A stretch of 64,000 bases of DNA, from NCBI RefSeq assembly GCF_014647035.1, contig NZ_BMOK01000010.1:1-64000 (forward strand), read 5' to 3'. Of the stretch, positions 60,936 to 64,000 are shown piece after piece; the first letter of the stretch is position 1, and each line of letters opens with the position of its first letter. Below the pieces are notes generated by a model. That model searched no databases, was not told the origin of the DNA, and saw nothing but the letters and a program-made list of their open reading frames with translations. The position numbers were made by a program, and so were the translations under genes. Source of the stretch: Sporolactobacillus putidus (GTDB taxonomy: Bacteria > Bacillota > Bacilli > Bacillales > Sporolactobacillaceae).

Positions 60936-62366
60936 TTGTTCAATAGGATGAGAGCTTTTATACAAAAATTTATCGGGTTTTCGGTCGGTCCTCTGGTCGG
61001 CGCCTTTCTTTCATTTATTACAATTCCTGTGACCACATATTTTATCAGTCCGGATGAATACGGCAAAGCGAGCATGTTCATGCTTTTCCAGATAATCTTC
61101 GCCACCTTCTTATTTCTTGGAGTCGATCAGGCTTACACAAGGGAATACCATGCTGCCGAAAATAAGCTGAACTTGTTTCAGAATGCTCTCTTGCTGCCGC
61201 TGATTTTAGCGCTTTTCACTCTGCTCCTGACTCTCGCTCTGCCGGCTGAGGTATCCAGGCTGTTATTCGGCAGTACGGGTGACTTGATCCCGGCCGTTTT
61301 ATTCGGCGTCATGATCATTTTTATGGTGATCGAACGGTTTATCCTGCTTTCCATCCGGATGCAGGAAAAAGCGCTGGAGTATTCTCTGCTCAACATTTTT
61401 GTCAAATTCGCCGTTCTTGTGCTGACCTTGTTTTTTGTTTTTTTTATCAGGCGCGACTTTCTGGCGGTTGTTTACTCCGCCGTTTTCGGCCAGATTCTCG
61501 GCGATATGTATTTGCTGCTGCGATACAGAAGCCTTTTTAACCTGAAACATTTTTCACTGGATACCGGCTTGTTAAAAGGGATGATTGCGTTCGGACTGCC
61601 GATCGTCGTCGCCACTTCGCTGTCCAGCCTGCTGAATTCGCTGGACCGGCTGTCCTTGCGCACATGGAGCAATTTTTATCAGATCGGTATTTTTACCGCC
61701 ACGTTGAAAATTGCCGCCGCCTTGTCCATTGTCCAGACCAGTTTCACAAGTTTCTGGGTGCCGACGGCTTATCGCTGGTACGCTGAAGGAAAAAACATCC
61801 GGTATTTTAAAATCGTCAGCGATTCGATTCTGCTTGGCATGTCCGTGCTTGCCGCCGGCATTTTAATTTTCAAAGATCTGATCGTTCTGCTGTTATCCCC
61901 AGGATATGCGGACTCCCGTTATATCATTGGTTTCCTGTGCCTGCAGCCGATTATCTATACGGTCAGCGAAACGACATGCCTGGGCATCGTCTTTTCGAAA
62001 AAAAGTTATTTAAGCATATGGGTCGGCCTCATCGCCCTCGTTCCTAATATCCTTATCAATGTCCTTCTCGTTCCAAAATTCGGAGCAACCGGAGCCGCAA
62101 TGGCCACGTCCATTTCCTACGTCTTCTTTTTCGTGGCGCGAACCGTCTTCTCGGGAGCGAATGGAATGAGGTTCCCTGTCTTGAAGCACCATGCCGTCTT
62201 CCTTATCCTGATCGCCGGCGCTTTTCTGAACCTCCTCCGCATCAGAGGAATGTTTGTCGTTAATATCGCCTTGCTGGTCGTCATTATAGGCATTCAGTAC
62301 ACAACAATGAAACAAATATGGATCCTTTTCAGGGAACGAAGCGCCCTAGAACTGGAAAAGTCCTGA
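60936..62366 (+). CDS. Polysaccharide flippase (Wzx/MOP family)
   Basis: A 476-residue membrane protein with about 12-14 helices, of the MATE-like Wzx family that flips lipid-linked repeat units. Seen: SVGPLVGAFLSFITIPVTTY then FISPDEYGKASMF (about 17-48), a signature of O-antigen flippases, and the helical repeat GATGAAMATSISYVFFFVAR (about 384-403). The start is uncertain: TTG 60936 has no near ribosome site, and the ATG at 60948 has only AATAGG. It is transcribed rightwards, opposite to most of the cluster. Confidence 0.85.
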   Translation: MFNRMRAFIQKFIGFSVGPLVGAFLSFITIPVTTYFISPDEYGKASMFMLFQIIFATFLFLGVDQAYTREYHAAENKLNLFQNALLLPLILALFTLLLTLALPAEVSRLLFGSTGDLIPAVLFGVMIIFMVIERFILLSIRMQEKALEYSLLNIFVKFAVLVLTLFFVFFIRRDFLAVVYSAVFGQILGDMYLLLRYRSLFNLKHFSLDTGLLKGMIAFGLPIVVATSLSSLLNSLDRLSLRTWSNFYQIGIFTATLKIAAALSIVQTSFTSFWVPTAYRWYAEGKNIRYFKIVSDSILLGMSVLAAGILIFKDLIVLLLSPGYADSRYIIGFLCLQPIIYTVSETTCLGIVFSKKSYLSIWVGLIALVPNILINVLLVPKFGATGAAMATSISYVFFFVARTVFSGANGMRFPVLKHHAVFLILIAGAFLNLLRIRGMFVVNIALLVVIIGIQYTTMKQIWILFRERSALELEKS

Positions 62367-62452
62367 TGTCAGGCCGCCGGAAAATACCCACTTCCACTCG
62401 GCCACCGGCGAGCGGACTGCACGGAAATTTATTTGCCAAGCGAGGATCAAAG

Positions 62453-63646
62453 ATGAAAGCAGCCATTCTATGTACAGAAAAGAAACCGGTTCCTGCGGTT
62501 CACGGCGGAGCCGTAGAAACGCTGGTCGATTTGCTTTTAGAAAACAACGAGGTCCTCAGGCTGGCCGATCTGGATGTCTATTCTATAGCCGACGATGCAG
62601 CCGCCCGGAGGAGCAGCCGGTTTAAAAACACGAGCTTTCATTTCATCAACAGCCGTTCAGCTTTTAATTCATCCTTTAATTTGCTGAACCGGATTTTTCA
62701 TAAATGCCGTCTCCATCTCTATCTGAATGTCTATCTTAACCGCGCTGTTAAAGAATTAAAGAAACATAACTACGACTGGATTATTGTCGAAAACAGGCCA
62801 CTGTATATCCGGGTATTAAGAAAGCATCTGGGTGAAAACGCCCGTATCGCGCTTCATCTGCACAATGATTTTCTCAGCAAAGAAAACTATTACGCAAAAA
62901 GCGTGATCCGCAGCAGCGACAAGGTTCTGGCGGTCAGCGGCTATATCAATAAACGGGTGAAAGAGGCCGCCGCATCCGAACGGGATCAAAAGAAAGCTGC
63001 CATGCTCTGCAACCGGATCGATGTCCGGATGTTCAGGGTAAATCAGGAATCCCTTCAGGAAAATATTCTGAGAAAAAAATTCCACCTTGCACCGGATACT
63101 AAGATCATCCTGTATTTTGGCAGAATCAGGAAACAAAAGGGCGTTCTGGAGCTCATCCTAGCGTATGAAAAAGCGCTGAAAAAAGATTCGTCACTTCGCC
63201 TGATCCTGATCGGTGAGAGTGACAAAGAAGATTATATGAAGAAAATAGAGGACGCAATGCGCAGGCTGCCGCCGGATTGCGTTCAAGTCATCGGCTATGT
63301 GAATCACGGGGAACTGCCCGGGTATCTCGCCGGAGCGGATCTGATCGCACTGCCGTCCGTCTGGCGGGAACCGTTCGGTCTTACTGTTGTTGAATCCATG
63401 GCGATGGCTAAGCCTGTGATTTCAACGGATTCAGGGGCTATTCCCGAGCTGCTGGGGGACGGCTGCGGTCTCCTGATCGGGAATGGTTCCCGGCTGATCG
63501 ATCATCTGTCGGATGCTCTCGTCATGTTAGCCGCAGATCCGGAGCTGAGAGAGAAACTGGGGTTAAATGCCCGAAAAAAGGCAGTGGCATCGTATAACTC
63601 GGAAAGTTACTTGTCCGATCTGATCGAGAAACTGGAAACACCCTGA
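62453..63646 (+). CDS. Family 4 glycosyltransferase
   Basis: A 397-residue GT-B transferase. Seen: VPAVHGGAVETLVDLLLENN (about 14-33, the N-terminal glycine loop), LHLHNDFLSKEN (about 133-144), ILYFGRIRKQKGVLELI (about 217-233), and LPSVWREPFGLTVVESMAMAK then PVISTDSGAIPELLGD (donor-binding EX7E, about 300-335). I chose ATG 62453, behind GCGAGGA, over in-frame codons that overlap the flippase. It follows the flippase on the same strand. Confidence 0.88.
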   Translation: MKAAILCTEKKPVPAVHGGAVETLVDLLLENNEVLRLADLDVYSIADDAAARRSSRFKNTSFHFINSRSAFNSSFNLLNRIFHKCRLHLYLNVYLNRAVKELKKHNYDWIIVENRPLYIRVLRKHLGENARIALHLHNDFLSKENYYAKSVIRSSDKVLAVSGYINKRVKEAAASERDQKKAAMLCNRIDVRMFRVNQESLQENILRKKFHLAPDTKIILYFGRIRKQKGVLELILAYEKALKKDSSLRLILIGESDKEDYMKKIEDAMRRLPPDCVQVIGYVNHGELPGYLAGADLIALPSVWREPFGLTVVESMAMAKPVISTDSGAIPELLGDGCGLLIGNGSRLIDHLSDALVMLAADPELREKLGLNARKKAVASYNSESYLSDLIEKLETP

Positions 63647-63660
63647 CTCGTATTCTAAGA

Positions 63661-64000
63661 TCAAATTCCGGAAAGCTGCTTCTCAAAGATACGGATCAAA
63701 CGGGCGTTCAGCCGTTCAATATTGAACTGACCGACCACCGTCAGCCGCGCATGTTCCGCTGCTTCGATCTGCTTTTCCGGCGACGACAGGATCTCTCTGA
63801 CCGTCTTTGCAAGGCCCGCTGCATCTTTTTCTTCAACGAGAAAACCATTGATCCGGTCGTGAATCAGCTCCGGTATTCCGCTATGGCGGGTTGACACGAC
63901 AATCTTCCCCATCGCCATCGCTTCCATCAGCTGGACCGGGATTCCTTCCATGTCACCGTCACCAGCCGTCACACTCGGCACAAGAACGATCTGTGCCCCT
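63661..64000 (-). CDS. Family 4 glycosyltransferase, C-terminal part (runs off window)
   Basis: The frame is open to the right edge; only about the last 113 residues are seen. IVLVPSVTAGDGDMEGIPVQ then LMEAMAMGKIVVSTRHSGIP (the EX7E donor site of GT4 enzymes) and a helical C-terminus are visible. It is convergent with the GT4 gene at 62453, 14 bases apart. The start and acceptor domain lie outside the window. Confidence 0.85.
   Translation of the reverse strand, partial: GAQIVLVPSVTAGDGDMEGIPVQLMEAMAMGKIVVSTRHSGIPELIHDRINGFLVEEKDAAGLAKTVREILSSPEKQIEAAEHARLTVVGQFNIERLNARLIRIFEKQLSGI

Overview
The window reads as chromosome of a low-to-mid G+C Gram-positive Bacilli member. Clues are strong AAGGAGG-type ribosome sites, GTG/TTG starts, PTS mannitol genes with an MtlR-type activator, an OpuC-type osmolyte transporter, and the YvrJ/DUF2922/DUF1659 trio typical of Bacillales. 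A Sporolactobacillus-like organism fits best, but the genus is inference. No rRNA or CRISPR array is visible. There are two tRNA genes (Gln-CTG, Ala-GGC) and one degenerate tRNA-Ala fragment.

1-10.4 kb is an accessory zone of wreckage: transposon-end-like repeat arrays beside tRNA-Gln, two decayed IS4-family copies flanking an LXG-like toxin with a probable DUF6985 immunity protein, a MerR regulator with a membrane protein, and pseudogenes (an unknown 270-codon gene with three in-frame stops, a HIT protein, a LysM fragment, a transposase scrap). LysE and a Ser-rich surface protein appear intact.

10.4-27.5 kb is mostly housekeeping: aroD, the mannitol operon mtlA-mtlR-mtlD, an L,D-transpeptidase-like protein, the YvrJ/DUF2922/DUF1659 genes, ridA, a strikingly G+C-rich tkt with tal, a DUF1906/peptidoglycan-binding protein and a Ca2+-type P-ATPase. 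27.8-33.0 kb lies between tRNA-Ala and a tRNA-Ala-like fragment and holds an acyl-CoA module (family III CoA-transferase, acyl-CoA dehydrogenase, DUF3870, MFS carrier). 33.1-36.4 kb is an OpuC-type ABC transporter.

36.9-64.0 kb looks like a biofilm and surface-polysaccharide superlocus. A secreted GH114 polygalactosaminidase-like hydrolase sits next to a Gram-positive Pel operon (epimerase-pelD-pelE-pelA deacetylase-pelF-pelG), with PelD keeping an RxxD c-di-GMP site in a degenerate GGDEF domain. Next come an M20 amidohydrolase and a five-gene polyamine operon (speD-speA-speE-CASDH-nspC) that encodes both the decarboxylated-SAM and the carboxyspermidine routes. Last is a Wzx/Wzy-type exopolysaccharide cluster (initiating phosphoglycosyltransferase, epimerase, polymerase, Wzz-like protein, glycosyltransferases, flippase) that runs off the right edge. 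The most notable points are the Pel/polyamine/EPS co-location, the dual spermidine pathways, the toxin cassette with a base-composition break, and the repeat arrays resembling transposon ends.
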